64,000 nt of DNA from JAOPZW01 sp963807305 (GCA_963807305.1 CAWEBN010000003.1:1-64000), one strand, 5' to 3'; positions 42,811-51,470 are shown, numbered from the stretch's first letter. The notes: generated from the letters alone by a model not told the origin. A program made the numbers and translations.

Positions 42811-44020
42811 ATGAGCGTCGCGGATCTGCTGGCAGAGCACGGATCGCCACTGTGGCTGGCGAATCTCGACGTCGTGCGCGACCGCCAGCGCGCCTTCACC
42901 GCGGCCTGGTGCGCCGAGTGGCCCGACGTCGAGATCGCCTACTCGCACAAGGCCAACCGCCTGCCCGCCATCCTGCGCGCGCTGGCCGAGAAGGGCATCG
43001 GTCACCAGGTCGCCTGCGAGGCCGAGTACTGCCTCGCGCGCTCGGTCGCCGACGCCGGCGGGCGCACGATCGTGGTGCAGGGGCCGGCGAAGCCGCCCGC
43101 CCTGCTCGACCGCGCGGCCAACGACGGCGCGCTCGTGATCGCCGACACGCTGGCCGAGCTGCGCCGCCTCGCGGCGGCCGGCATCACGCGCGTGGGCGTG
43201 CGCGTGTGCCTGCCGGGCGTCGGCCACGGGACGAGCCACTTCGGCGTCCCCATGGCCGAGCTCTCGATGGCTCCGCGCCACGCCGCGGGGCTCGGGCTGC
43301 GGATCGAGGCGCTCGCCGTGCACCTGGTGTCGGCCGGTTTCGACCGGCCGATGGCCGAGATCCACGCGCCTGGCCAGCGCCCTGGTCGTCAAGTGGCCGC
43401 AGCCGCCCGAGCGCTTCGCGGCGGCCGCCAAGATGCTGGCCGGCCTGGCGGTGCGCATGGGCGTGCCGGTGATCGACGTCGGCGGCGGCTTCCCGCCCGC
43501 CCCGCGGGAGACGGCCTACGCGCGCGCGGTGACCGGCGCGATCGGCGGGGCCGGCTACGAGGGCCGGGTCCTGGTCGAGCCGGGCCGCGCGCTGGTCGCC
43601 GACGCCGTCGACCTTGCGGCCACGGTGACCGCGGTCAAGCGCCTGCCCGACCGCCGGCGCTGCATCGTCCTCGACGCGGGGACGAACCTGCTGCCCGGAA
43701 CGCTCTTCGCGTGGCCCACCGTCGAGGCGCCGGGGGAGCACGACCCGGCCGCCGGGCCGGCGCTCGTCACCGGCCCGCTGTGCAGCAACGTCGACGTCCT
43801 GCACCCGGCCGCCGACCTGCCGGCCCTGGCCGAGGGCGACGCGGTCGTCATCCGCGGCGTCGGCGCCTACCAGCAGTCGCAGTCCACGCAGTTCGGCGAC
43901 CTGCGCCCCGCGGTGGTCGCGCGCGACGACGGGCACTGGCGCCTGGTCAGCCGGCGCGAGACGGTGGAGGACCTCGTCGCCACCGACCTCGGCGTCGACG
44001 TCCCGCAGACCACGCGCTAG
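42811..44020 (+). CDS. Fold-type III PLP decarboxylase (LysA/ODC-like), frame-interrupted
   Basis: From ATG 42811 the protein has the PLP lysine in EIAYSHKANRLPAIL near residue 49 and GHQVACEAEY, then HLVSAGFDRPMAEIHA. The frame breaks near 43370. Removing one C gives EIHALASALVVKWPQPPERF and continues to VIDVGGGFPP, EPGRALVADAV, GPLCSNVDVL and GAYQQSQSTQFGD, ending at 44020. These are the standard motifs of group IV decarboxylases (diaminopimelate, ornithine/arginine), including the Cys-x-x-x-Asp active-site region. Substrate cannot be fixed; the sequence is divergent from housekeeping LysA. A NUDIX gene begins four bases downstream. Confidence 0.85.
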
Positions 44021-44023
44021 CCG

Positions 44024-44494
44024 GTGGCGCGACGGCGCAGCGCCGGCATCGTGCTGTACCGCGTCGGCGACGGCGGCCCGGAGGTGCTGCTCGTGCATCC
44101 CGGCGGCCCGTTCTGGGCCAAGAAGGACCTCGGCGCATGGTCGATCCCCAAGGGCGAGTACGAGCCCGGCGAGGACCCGCGGGCGTGTGCGTTGCGCGAG
44201 TTCGAGGAGGAGACGGGCACGCGCCTGCCCGATGACGAACTGGTCGACCTCGGCGCCGTGACCCAGAAGGCGGGCAAGGAGGTGACCGCCTGGGCCGCCC
44301 GCGGCGACCTCGACGCCTCCGCCGTGCGCAGCAACAGCTTCGAGATGGAGTGGCCGCCGCGGTCGGGGCGCAGGCAGGCGTTCCCGGAGATCGACCGGGC
44401 CGAGTGGTTCCCGGTCGAGGAGGCGCGGTCCAGGCTCGTCAGCGCCCAGGCCGAGTTGCTCGACCGGCTGGTCGAGCGTGTGATGAACGGCTGA
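44024..44494 (+). CDS. NUDIX hydrolase
   Basis: GTG 44024 follows the decarboxylase stop by three bases, suggesting an operon. The 156-residue protein has a complete NUDIX box (GEYEPGEDPRACALREFEEE, then TG), flanked by GPFWAKKDLGAWSIPKGE. ARRRSAGIVLYRVGDGGPEV at the start and EIDRAEWFPVEEAR after it fit the ADP-ribose/dinucleotide or small NUDIX group (COG4119-like). Such enzymes hydrolyse nucleoside diphosphates linked to other moieties; the substrate here is unknown. Confidence 0.92.
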   Translation: MARRRSAGIVLYRVGDGGPEVLLVHPGGPFWAKKDLGAWSIPKGEYEPGEDPRACALREFEEETGTRLPDDELVDLGAVTQKAGKEVTAWAARGDLDASAVRSNSFEMEWPPRSGRRQAFPEIDRAEWFPVEEARSRLVSAQAELLDRLVERVMNG

Positions 44495-44583
44495 CCCCGT
44501 CGCCTCGGCGACCGGTACTCCGACCTCGCCCGAGGCCACGAGGACGTCGGTTCAAGCTCACCAACCCGTTCTCCTTCCTGCCA

Positions 44584-44595
44584 TAGACTCGCCGC
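44584..44595 (+). promoter_or_regulatory. Predicted leaderless promoter of the cupin gene
   Basis: TAGACT at 44584-44589 is followed by six bases and ATG 44596. No Shine-Dalgarno sequence is present. Confidence 0.45.
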
Positions 44596-45192
44596 ATGGC
44601 CGGCGACGAGTACCTGCTCGACACTCCTGTCGTGCGGGACTTCGTCGCCGGCGTGCGCGCCGCCATCGAGGACGCCGGGTCGCCCGCGGAGGCCTGCGAC
44701 GCGATCCGGCCCTCCTTCGCCCACCTGCTCGCCGACCCCGCCTGGCTGCCCGAGCGCTTCCAGAAGGACGATCCCGCCAGCGGCATGGGCGGCGGCATCG
44801 GCCAGTGGCTGCTCTTCCGCGCCGAGGACCGCTCGCTCACGCTCTTCTCGCTCGTCGTGCCCTCCGGCGCGCAGACGCCGGTGCACGACCATCTCGCGTG
44901 GGGCCTCGTCGGCCTCTACAGCGGGACCCAGGACGAGGACATCTACGCCGAGCGCGGTGAGGGCATCGAGCTCGTCGAGAGCCGAGCGCTCGCGCCCGGG
45001 GACTTCTACGCGCTCATCCCGCCGACCGACGACATCCACCGCGTGCGCACCACGTCGCCGCAGACCTCGGTCTCGATCCACCTGCTCACCAACGACACCG
45101 GCTGCGTCTGGCGCCACGCCTACGACGCGGACTCCGGCGAGCGCACGCCGTTTCGCTCGGGCTACGTCAACGTGCTCTGCGACGAGGACTGA
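44596..45192 (+). CDS. Cysteine dioxygenase-like cupin protein
   Basis: The 198-residue protein resembles COG5553-type predicted metal enzymes of the cysteine dioxygenase/cupin fold. VVPSGAQTPVHDHLAWGLVG supplies HxH and a following acidic position. PPTDDIHRVRTTSPQTSVSI supplies the third His, and TGCVWRHAYDADSG is near the C-terminus. Iron-dependent oxidation of a thiol or 3-mercapto acid is plausible. Its 3' end overlaps the convergent glycosidase gene by 26 bases. Confidence 0.82.
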   Translation: MAGDEYLLDTPVVRDFVAGVRAAIEDAGSPAEACDAIRPSFAHLLADPAWLPERFQKDDPASGMGGGIGQWLLFRAEDRSLTLFSLVVPSGAQTPVHDHLAWGLVGLYSGTQDEDIYAERGEGIELVESRALAPGDFYALIPPTDDIHRVRTTSPQTSVSIHLLTNDTGCVWRHAYDADSGERTPFRSGYVNVLCDED

Positions 45193-47218
45193 GCCGGGTC
45201 GCCGGTCGCCATGTGTCCGCGCGCCAGCGGGCGCGCAGGGCGAAGGGCTCATCAGGCGAGGCGACCATGAGCCGCAGTCGCAGCTGCCGGCGGCCCCAGG
45301 CGTGAACCAGCACGGCGCGCGGCACCGAGAAACGTACCCGCGAACTGTGCCGCGCGGCCACCACGAAGGGGCGACCCACCGGCACCAGCACGTACGCGGG
45401 CACCCGTCCGTTGACGAGCGTCACGGTCGCCAGCGCGGCGTCCTCGACCCAGAGCTTCCCGACGCAGCGCCCGGAGCCGCCTGCCGGGCAGCGCAGTCGC
45501 ACTTCGGCTGCGCCCGAGGCGCGAACGGTCACCGGCCCGGGGACTGCACGCGGCGGCCCCGGTACACCACGCGCCGGAGCGTCCGCGCCGGGCGTGGGGC
45601 TGGGGCCGGCCATGGCCGCGAGCTGGGTACGGACGACGTCGAGCGCTGGGCGGGGGCTGCCGTCGGGGCGGATCAGCCCGGCGTCGAAGCGGCCCTCGGC
45701 GTCGGCCCGCCATTGATACAGGTACATGCGCCCCACGCGACCGGCGAAGGTGTGCGCCTCCTCGAAGGCGAAGCTCACCGACGCACGCGCGCGCAGCTCG
45801 TCGTGTGGCAGCGAGACCTGGCCATCGCGCGTGCGCAGCTCGACGATGCCTCCGGTCTCGGTCAGCCACACCTGCCCCGTGACGGCGTTCAGGTACTCGC
45901 GCAGCCCGGACGTCGTGAAGTAGGTCGTGTCGTAGTAGTCGTGCAGTCCCCATACCTGCGGCGCCTCGTCGAGGCCGCGCCGGTAGGCGGCGAGCCAGCC
46001 GAGCATGCCCTGGCCATCGATGACGTCAGCCGCCACGAGCGTGCAGTCGGGGCAGGCCCGGCGCGCGGCGTTGTAGTAGGCGGCCGCGCGGTCGGGCCGG
46101 CCGGCCGTCGGCTCGGCGGCGTGGTTGGCCTCGTTCCACGGCGTGATCAGCCGGACCTGCGGATACGCGGCGAGGAAGGCGCGGACCGCGGCCTCGTAGG
46201 CCCCGACGGTGGGCAGCACGCAGGGCGCCGAGGGACAGCGGTCTCCGCGATCGTGATCGAAGGCCACGAGCGGCTGGACTCCGGCGGCCGCCGCCGAGTC
46301 GAGCCATGACGCAAGGCGATCGGGCTCCTCCCAGATCGCGTTCCACGCCACGACGAGGCGCGCCGTCTTGATGCCGAGAGCACGGAAGCGGGGATCCCCG
46401 AACATCGCCTCCCACTGCTCGCTGATCCCGACGCTCAGTCCGCCGTCGGACTGACCGTCGGCCGCGCCAGGAGCCTGTGCCGCTCCCGGCGCGGCTGGAT
46501 CGACAATCGGGCGGCCGGTGAGGGCGTGGCCGCGGAGACGGACGTGGTGCCGGTGACGAGACGCGAGGAGGCGCAGCCGCACGCGCTTGCGCGCCGTTGG
46601 ACCGAGCCCCTGGCGGGCGGTGATCTCCACGGCTGCCCGCGCACTGTGCAGGCGCCGCAACAGGCGCAGCGACGCAGCCGTCAGACGCAGCCGGATCTTC
46701 GACGTTCGTCCGCTCGGCATGTCGAAGGCGAGCGGGAGGATGCGCAACCTGCCGGCGCCGACCTGGCGGACGATGACGTGGCAGCTCGACCCGCCGCGGC
46801 CCGGGCACACGACGACGACGCGCCCGAGCAGGAACCGGCCGTGCTCATCCACCCGCGCCGTGACCTTTGCCGGCCCCTTGATCCTGGGCCGGTGCGGTCG
46901 GTGGTGCGGGGGCGGCGTGGGCGGACCCGGCGGGCACGGGTACGGCGGGTACGGCGGGTAGGTCGGGTACCCGGGGTAGCCCGGGTAGCCCGGGTAGCCC
47001 GGGTAGCCCGGGTAGCCCGGGTAGCCGGGATAACCGGGGTAACCGGGATAGCCGGGATAGCTCGGGTAGCCGGGAGGGCAGCTGCCGCTGGGCGGCGGCG
47101 AGGGCTTGGGCGGCTGGCCGGCGAGGGCAGACTGGCCACCACCCGCCAGCAGGCACACAACGAAAGCCGTCGTCACAGCAGCGCGGCGCAGGGCCACGCG
47201 ACCTCTCCGTCCCTCCAT
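45167..47218 (-). CDS. Secreted glycoside-hydrolase-like (TIM-barrel) protein with Gly-Tyr-Pro repeat
   Basis: ATG 47218 starts a 683-residue protein with a signal peptide (AAVTTAFVVCLLAGGGQSAL). A Pro-rich region follows, containing about eleven consecutive GYP triplets (residues about 50-85) and a His/Pro-rich linker. A beta-rich segment (about 110-230) precedes a TIM-barrel glycosidase-like domain (about 250-530). There, PWNEANHAAEP supplies the probable acid/base Glu and VWLTETGGIVE the probable nucleophile, as in clan GH-A. A C-terminal beta domain with CPAGGSGRC follows. The target polysaccharide is unknown. The GYP tract resembles extended wall-spanning or adhesive linkers. Confidence 0.8.
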   Translation of the reverse strand: MEGRRGRVALRRAAVTTAFVVCLLAGGGQSALAGQPPKPSPPPSGSCPPGYPSYPGYPGYPGYPGYPGYPGYPGYPGYPGYPGYPTYPPYPPYPCPPGPPTPPPHHRPHRPRIKGPAKVTARVDEHGRFLLGRVVVVCPGRGGSSCHVIVRQVGAGRLRILPLAFDMPSGRTSKIRLRLTAASLRLLRRLHSARAAVEITARQGLGPTARKRVRLRLLASRHRHHVRLRGHALTGRPIVDPAAPGAAQAPGAADGQSDGGLSVGISEQWEAMFGDPRFRALGIKTARLVVAWNAIWEEPDRLASWLDSAAAAGVQPLVAFDHDRGDRCPSAPCVLPTVGAYEAAVRAFLAAYPQVRLITPWNEANHAAEPTAGRPDRAAAYYNAARRACPDCTLVAADVIDGQGMLGWLAAYRRGLDEAPQVWGLHDYYDTTYFTTSGLREYLNAVTGQVWLTETGGIVELRTRDGQVSLPHDELRARASVSFAFEEAHTFAGRVGRMYLYQWRADAEGRFDAGLIRPDGSPRPALDVVRTQLAAMAGPSPTPGADAPARGVPGPPRAVPGPVTVRASGAAEVRLRCPAGGSGRCVGKLWVEDAALATVTLVNGRVPAYVLVPVGRPFVVAARHSSRVRFSVPRAVLVHAWGRRQLRLRLMVASPDEPFALRARWRADTWRPATRLSPRRRAR
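46965..47075 (-). repeat. Nine-base tandem repeats encoding the Gly-Tyr-Pro tract
   Basis: About a dozen nine-base units (plus-strand CCGGGTAGC and close variants such as CCGGGATAG) run head to tail. The right-hand units are more divergent, as expected for an expanding repeat. They encode the PGY tract of the secreted glycosidase. Confidence 0.9.
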
Positions 47219-47352
47219 GACCGCCCCCCTCAGGAGTTCTGAGCAGTCAGGACGAGTGTGCGCTTCTGCCCGGCGCCGTGCCCGCTAAAGAGCCAATTAG
47301 TACGGGTTGGAACCGCGCAGCGAACGCGATGCCCACCGACGGTTCGTAGGAC

Positions 47353-47910
47353 TCAGGCGTCCGGGCCCGACTGGGCTCCGGCCTTGGCCCCGTTGGCGGG
47401 AGCCTCGGGCGCCGGCGCCGGTCGGTGGTCCTGCATCGTCGCCCCGAGCTCGGCCCGTAGCTGCTCCATGCGCTCGAGCGCGGCGTCGCGGCGCGCGTCG
47501 AGATCCTTGATCTCGTCGTCGATCCGGGCGCGGCGGCGCAGGCCGTCCTCGATCGTCTCCGAGGCCTCGGCGTTGGCCTCGTCGCGCGTCTTCTTCGCGT
47601 ACTCGTCCGCGGCCGCGCGGACGCCGCGCGCGTCGTCCTCGGCCTGCTTGCGCAGCTCGGCGATGTCGGCCTCGGCCTGGCTGAGCAGCTCCTCCGCCTC
47701 CTGTTCGGCGGCGAGCAGGACGTGCGTGGTCGACTTGCCCACCAGCTCGAGCTTGCGGGTGATCGCGACGTGCCCGAGGTCGCGCGCCGCGTCGGTCTCC
47801 AGCCAGTTCACGAGCTGCTCGAGGAAGCGGTCGACCTCGTGGCGGTCGTAGCCGCGCCGGCCGAAGCTGAAGCCGGGGTTGCGCAGGCGATCGAGGTCCT
47901 TCCAGTCCAC
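47353..47910 (-). CDS. DivIVA-domain coiled-coil protein
   Basis: I chose GTG 47910 because the conserved DivIVA opening (LDRLRNPGFSFGRRGYDRHE followed by VDRFL) follows it directly. The longer start at 47979 would overlap the divergent nitroreductase. About 185 residues: a DivIVA N-terminal domain (residues 1-55), then a long coiled coil rich in Ala/Glu/Arg (EQEAEELLSQAEADIAELRK) and an Ala/Pro tail. DivIVA/Wag31-type proteins sense membrane curvature and organise polar growth or septation. This short version is one of probably several DivIVA-domain proteins in such a genome. Confidence 0.85.
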   Translation of the reverse strand: MDWKDLDRLRNPGFSFGRRGYDRHEVDRFLEQLVNWLETDAARDLGHVAITRKLELVGKSTTHVLLAAEQEAEELLSQAEADIAELRKQAEDDARGVRAAADEYAKKTRDEANAEASETIEDGLRRRARIDDEIKDLDARRDAALERMEQLRAELGATMQDHRPAPAPEAPANGAKAGAQSGPDA

Positions 47911-47937
47911 GGGCCCGACAGCGTAGACCGTGCGCCG

Positions 47938-47950
47938 TAGGCTGTCAGCT
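47938..47950 (+). promoter_or_regulatory. Predicted leaderless promoter of the nitroreductase gene
   Basis: TAGGCT at 47938-47943 is followed by seven bases and GTG 47951. This geometry decides the start codon over the upstream GTG at 47930. Confidence 0.45.
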
Positions 47951-48463
47951 GTGGATGTCTTCCTCGCCGTCGTCAGCAAGCGCGAGGTGCGCGCCTACGC
48001 CGACCGCCCGCTGCCCGAGGACGCCGTCCGGCGCCTCCTGCAGGCCGGTCGGCTGGCCGGCAGCTCGCGCAACCGGCAGGCTCGGCGCTTCGTCGTCCTG
48101 CGTGATGGCGCGCTCGCGCGCGCGGCCGAGGGAGTCTGGTCGCCCGAGAACGTGCGCGGAGCCGCGCTCGCGGTGGCGATCGTCATCCGGGGCAAGGGGC
48201 CGACGGGGTTCGACGCCGGCCGCGCGGCGCAGAACATGATGCTCGCCGCCTGGGGCGATGGCATCGGCTCGTGCCCCAACGGCATCGCGAACCCCGAGGC
48301 GCTCGCGGCTGTCCTCGGCCACGCCGACGACGAGCAGGTGGCGACCGTCCTCAGCTTCGGCTATCCGGCGCGCCCCGTCGATCCCGAGAGCCGCACGCCC
48401 GACGAGTGGATCGAGCGCGCGGACAGGCTGGACTTCGACGACGTCGTCGACGCCCGCTCGTAG
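47951..48463 (+). CDS. Nitroreductase-family protein
   Basis: From GTG 47951 the 170-residue protein begins VDVFLAVVSKREVRAYADRP, the FMN-binding SKRSVR-type start of nitroreductases. SSRNRQARRFVVLRDGA, FDAGRAAQNMMLAAWGDGIG and LSFGYPARPV follow, a standard small single-domain nitroreductase. FMN-dependent NAD(P)H oxidoreduction of nitro-aromatics or quinones is expected. It may alternatively be of the deazaflavin-independent FbiB-like group. Confidence 0.9.
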   Translation: MDVFLAVVSKREVRAYADRPLPEDAVRRLLQAGRLAGSSRNRQARRFVVLRDGALARAAEGVWSPENVRGAALAVAIVIRGKGPTGFDAGRAAQNMMLAAWGDGIGSCPNGIANPEALAAVLGHADDEQVATVLSFGYPARPVDPESRTPDEWIERADRLDFDDVVDARS

Positions 48464-48495
48464 CCCCTCCGAACGACGGCCTCGAGAAGCGACGA

Positions 48496-48520
48496 GCGCC
48501 CTGACCGCAGGCCAGGGCGC
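48496..48520. terminator. Terminator between nitroreductase and P1 peptidase genes
   Basis: GCGCCCTG (48496-48503) pairs with CAGGGCGC (48513-48520) across a nine-base loop in the convergent intergenic region, so it may act on both strands. Confidence 0.5.
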
Positions 48521-48649
48521 CCCCCGTGTCCGACCCAGCGGGTCCTGCGCCCGCATGGTCAGGTGCGATTGAACACGACCGGCGGGGTGTCGTGCGGTGT
48601 TTTTTGCGCCGACTTCGTGCAAATCCCCCGAACGGTCCGACAGTGGACC

Positions 48650-49708
48650 TCAGAGGCGACGGTGCTCTCGCAGCAGGCCGGCGACGTCGTCGTGCGGCAG
48701 CGGCTCGGCCACCCGGCCCTCGCGGCCGACGACGCGCTCGGCGCTCCACAGCGCGTTGACGACGGCCTCCTCGGTCGCGTCGACGGTCGCCGAGAAGAGC
48801 GGGTCGAGGTCGCCATCGTCGAGCGTATCGGCGTCGCGGGCCGTGGAGAAGGCGATGAAGATCTCGCCGCTGCCGTGGTGCGCGACCGAGCCGGTGCGCG
48901 CGAGCCCCAGGCCCGCGCGGCGCGCGATGCGCTCGAGCTGCTCGGCGCGCAGTGGCGCGTCGACGGCGACGACCGCGATGCAGCTGCCGGCGGGGCGCGA
49001 GCGGCGGCCGCCCGGCGGCGCGTCGGGCAGCAGGCGCCCGACCGGTACGCCGTCGATGCGCAGATCGGGTCGCGCGCCGAAGTTGGCCAGCACGAGGACG
49101 CCGACGGTCGCGCCCGCCGCGACGCGACTCGACGTGCCGATGCCGCCCTTGAAGTCGAAGCACGTCATGCCGGCGCCGGCGCCGACGGCGCCCTCGGCCA
49201 CGACGGCGCCCGCCGCGTCGGCCAGCGCGCCGGCCGCGTCGCCGGTCTGCACCTGCACGACGCGCGCCTCGCTGAGCCAGCTGTCGTCGCACTCGGCGAC
49301 GATCGGGATGACGACGTGCTCCAGGCCGACGGCCGGGTCGGCCGCCACCGCGGCGGCTACGGCGCCGTCGAACACGCGGCCGACCGCCATCGTCGCCGTC
49401 AGGTAGATCGGCGTCTCGATCACGCCCCACTCGGCCACCTGCAGCGAGCCCGTCATCTCGCCCGCGCCGTTGAGGACGGCGACCCCCGCGGCCAGCGGCT
49501 CGCTGCGCAGCGTCGCGGGCGCCGCAGGCACGATCGCCGTGACGCCGGTGCGCGCGACGCCGCGGCCCGCGGGTGGATCGGGCTCATCGCGCACGACGGT
49601 GACGTGGCCGACGCCGACGCCCGCGACATCGGCGATCGAGCCGGTGGGCCCGGGCTCGAGCTCGCCGATGCGCAGGCCGAGGGCGCGCAGGCTGCGGGCG
49701 GCGTCCAT
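48650..49708 (-). CDS. P1 (S58/DmpA) family peptidase
   Basis: ATG 49708 begins MDAARSLRALGLRIGELEPG, followed by GSIADVAGVGVGHVTVVRDE, the normal N-terminus of the family. The 352-residue protein has GMTCFDFKGGIGTSSR and the autoproteolytic site AGSCIAVVAVDAPL, where the Ser would become the N-terminal nucleophile. Members are L-aminopeptidase/D-amidase or beta-aminopeptidase enzymes, active as cleaved heterodimers. TAGTGT seven bases upstream of the ATG suggests a leaderless transcript. Confidence 0.92.
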   Translation of the reverse strand: MDAARSLRALGLRIGELEPGPTGSIADVAGVGVGHVTVVRDEPDPPAGRGVARTGVTAIVPAAPATLRSEPLAAGVAVLNGAGEMTGSLQVAEWGVIETPIYLTATMAVGRVFDGAVAAAVAADPAVGLEHVVIPIVAECDDSWLSEARVVQVQTGDAAGALADAAGAVVAEGAVGAGAGMTCFDFKGGIGTSSRVAAGATVGVLVLANFGARPDLRIDGVPVGRLLPDAPPGGRRSRPAGSCIAVVAVDAPLRAEQLERIARRAGLGLARTGSVAHHGSGEIFIAFSTARDADTLDDGDLDPLFSATVDATEEAVVNALWSAERVVGREGRVAEPLPHDDVAGLLREHRRL

Positions 49709-49721
49709 GGTGCGGACACTA
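49709..49721 (-). promoter_or_regulatory. Predicted leaderless promoter of the P1 peptidase gene
   Basis: TAGTGT (49721-49716, minus strand), seven bases, then ATG 49708, without a Shine-Dalgarno sequence. Confidence 0.45.
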
Positions 49722-49730
49722 GAGCGACCG

Positions 49731-49980
49731 CCCATCGTCCGGCCGGGCGTCTTCAGCGAGGAGCAGGCGGAGGTCGATCGCTTCCTCGACGACATCCAGG
49801 CGGGCGTCGTCTACGTCAACCGCCGCGCGGGCGCCACGGCCGGCGCGTGGCCCGGGACGCAGTCCTTCTGCGGGTGGAAATCGAGCGGCTCCACGGGCAA
49901 GGGCGGACTGGGTCCGTACTACCTCGCACAGTTCATGCGCGAGCAGAGCACGACGGTCGTCGCCGAGCGACCCGCTAGCC
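49731..49980 (+). pseudogene. C-terminal remnant of a delta-1-pyrroline-5-carboxylate dehydrogenase (aldehyde dehydrogenase)
   Basis: In one frame the sequence reads GVFSEEQAEVDRFLDDIQAG, VVYVNRRAGATAGAWPG and FCGWKSSGSTGKGGLGPYYL, then AQFMREQSTTVV. This is the last 80 or so residues of a P5C dehydrogenase-type aldehyde dehydrogenase, including the conserved YVNR and GW..SG...GG segments. No start or catalytic domain precedes it; the upstream DNA belongs to the promoter of the P1 peptidase. It is a truncated relic. Confidence 0.75.
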
Positions 49981-50025
49981 TCCTTGTATCAGGCCGCACC
50001 AGCGGCCGCTCGGAAAGGACCACAG

Positions 50026-50205
50026 ATGGCCGCTACCACCACGCTCGAAAGCAACGCCGCCGCCCAGCGTCGACTGGTCAAGGAGATGCTCTCCCTGGAG
50101 CGCTCGATCGACAAGGAGCAGGTAGGCCCGAAGCGACTCGAGCTGCTGCGCGAGCAGGCCAGTCTGAGCGACAAGCTCGAGGCCCTGCGCTCGACCAGAG
50201 TGTGA
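50026..50205 (+). CDS. Small coiled-coil hypothetical protein
   Basis: This 59-residue protein starts ATG 50026 behind a GAAAGGA Shine-Dalgarno. It is a single amphipathic helix (QRRLVKEMLSLERSIDKEQV; RLELLREQASLSDKLEAL). No family is recognised. It lies just upstream of the cold-shock gene on the same strand. Confidence 0.6.
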   Translation: MAATTTLESNAAAQRRLVKEMLSLERSIDKEQVGPKRLELLREQASLSDKLEALRSTRV

Positions 50206-50339
50206 GCCCGGGCCCACTCTCGCTAGAGTGGACCGCGTAACAGTCGGGCACCGTGCCCGGCGCAAGCAGTGTTTCTAGCGCCCGCAGTCGTCGCCGTCAG
50301 GCTTCTCCCGCGTACGCAGTTCACTAAAGGAGAGCCAAC

Positions 50340-50543
50340 ATGGCTACAGGAACCGTCAAGTGGTTCAACGACGACAAGGGCTTCGGCTTCGTCACGCCGG
50401 ACGAGGGCGGCAAGGACCTCTTCGTCCACCACAGCGGCATCAACGCGGACGGCTTCAAGTCGCTCGCCGAGGGTGCCAAGGTCTCGTACGACGCTGAGGC
50501 CGGGGACAAGGGTCCCAAGGCCGTCAACGTCACGACGATCTAG
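50340..50543 (+). CDS. cspA: Cold-shock protein
   Basis: The 67-residue protein is a canonical CspA-type cold-shock domain: GTVKWFNDDKGFGFVTPDEG (RNP-1), DLFVHHSGI (RNP-2), and GPKAVNVTTI at the end. It binds single-stranded RNA/DNA as an RNA chaperone. The ATG has an AAGGAGA Shine-Dalgarno. The 134-base untranslated region upstream could provide cold-dependent control, as in other csp genes, but no specific structure is assigned. A terminator follows 19 bases after the stop. Confidence 0.97.
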   Translation: MATGTVKWFNDDKGFGFVTPDEGGKDLFVHHSGINADGFKSLAEGAKVSYDAEAGDKGPKAVNVTTI

Positions 50544-50561
50544 CAGGCGTCTGAGCAGCGG

Positions 50562-50583
50562 TGCCCGCCCTCGCGGGCGGGCA
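50562..50583 (+). terminator. Terminator of the cold-shock gene
   Basis: TGCCCGCCC and GGGCGGGCA form a perfect nine-bp stem with a TCGC loop. The following 140 bases contain further degenerate CGCGGGCGGGCAGCCG-like repeats before the next gene. Confidence 0.6.
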
Positions 50584-50747
50584 GCCGTGGCCGCCTCTCG
50601 CGGCAGGACAACCCGTGGCCGCCCAGCGCGGGCGGGCAGCCGTCGCCGCCTCGCGGGCGCATAGCCCCGGCGGCTCCTCGCGAGGCGGCCCGCCCGCCTG
50701 CAACTCCACGACCGTGCCGTCGTGGTCGACCGCGAGCATGCTCGTCG

Positions 50748-51470
50748 ATGTCGACCACTCGCCGGTTGCCGGTTGTCGCGCTCGTCGTAGCTGTTGCCGT
50801 GCTCGCCGCTGGATGCGGCGGGCTGGCCGGCACGACGTCCGACTCCGCCGGCACGGCAGCCCGCCCCGCGGCCGTCCACGCCCGCACCGGCAGTGCGCTC
50901 GCCGCCGTCTCCCGGCTCGAGGTCAAGGGCCGGGCGCCCAAGACCGGCTACAGCCGCGACCAGTTCGGCGACGGCTGGGCGAGCCTCGACGGTTGCGACA
51001 CCCGCGACCGGATCCTCGCGCGCGACCTGCGCGCCAAGCGCTTTCGCAGCGCGACGCGCCGGTGCGTCGTGGTGAGCGGCCGGCTCGCCGATCCGTACAC
51101 GTCGAGCACGATCGACTACGCCCGCGGCGGCGCCTCCGAGGTCGACATCGACCACGTTGTCGCGCTCGGCGACGCGTGGCAGAAGGGCGCTGCGCGCTGG
51201 GCGCACGGCGAGCGCGTGGCCTTCGCCAACGATCCGCTGAACCTGCTCGCCGTCGACGCGTCGGCCAACCGCCAGAAGGGCGACGGCGACACCGCGACGT
51301 GGCTGCCGGCCAACAAGAGCTTCCGCTGCGCGTACGTCGCGCGCCAGGTGTCGGTCAAGCTCAAGTACGCGCTCTCGGTCACGGCCGCCGAGCGCGACGC
51401 GATGCGCCGCGTCCTGGGCCGGTGCCCGACGACGCGCGTGACCTACGCGAGGCGCTTCTCGAACCAGTGA
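50748..51470 (+). CDS. HNH-type (DUF1524/GmrSD C-terminal-like) secreted lipoprotein nuclease
   Basis: ATG 50748 starts a 240-residue protein with a lipoprotein signal (LPVVALVVAVAVLAAGC; the Cys is followed by GG). The mature domain carries the DUF1524 His-Me finger: VDIDHVVALGDAWQKGA and FANDPLNLLAVDASANRQKG with D.ATWLP. Such lipoproteins occur widely in actinobacteria and are presumed extracellular nucleases for DNA scavenging or defence. Its 3' end overlaps the MarR-GNAT gene on the other strand by 28 bases. Confidence 0.9.
   Translation: MSTTRRLPVVALVVAVAVLAAGCGGLAGTTSDSAGTAARPAAVHARTGSALAAVSRLEVKGRAPKTGYSRDQFGDGWASLDGCDTRDRILARDLRAKRFRSATRRCVVVSGRLADPYTSSTIDYARGGASEVDIDHVVALGDAWQKGAARWAHGERVAFANDPLNLLAVDASANRQKGDGDTATWLPANKSFRCAYVARQVSVKLKYALSVTAAERDAMRRVLGRCPTTRVTYARRFSNQ

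Noticed and set aside
46965..47075. Short regular repeats considered as a CRISPR array
   Set aside because: Units are nine bases without spacers and encode a Gly-Tyr-Pro tract in frame. The 21-base rplJ repeats and 24-base MarR-GNAT repeats were rejected as CRISPR for the same reason. No cas gene is present.
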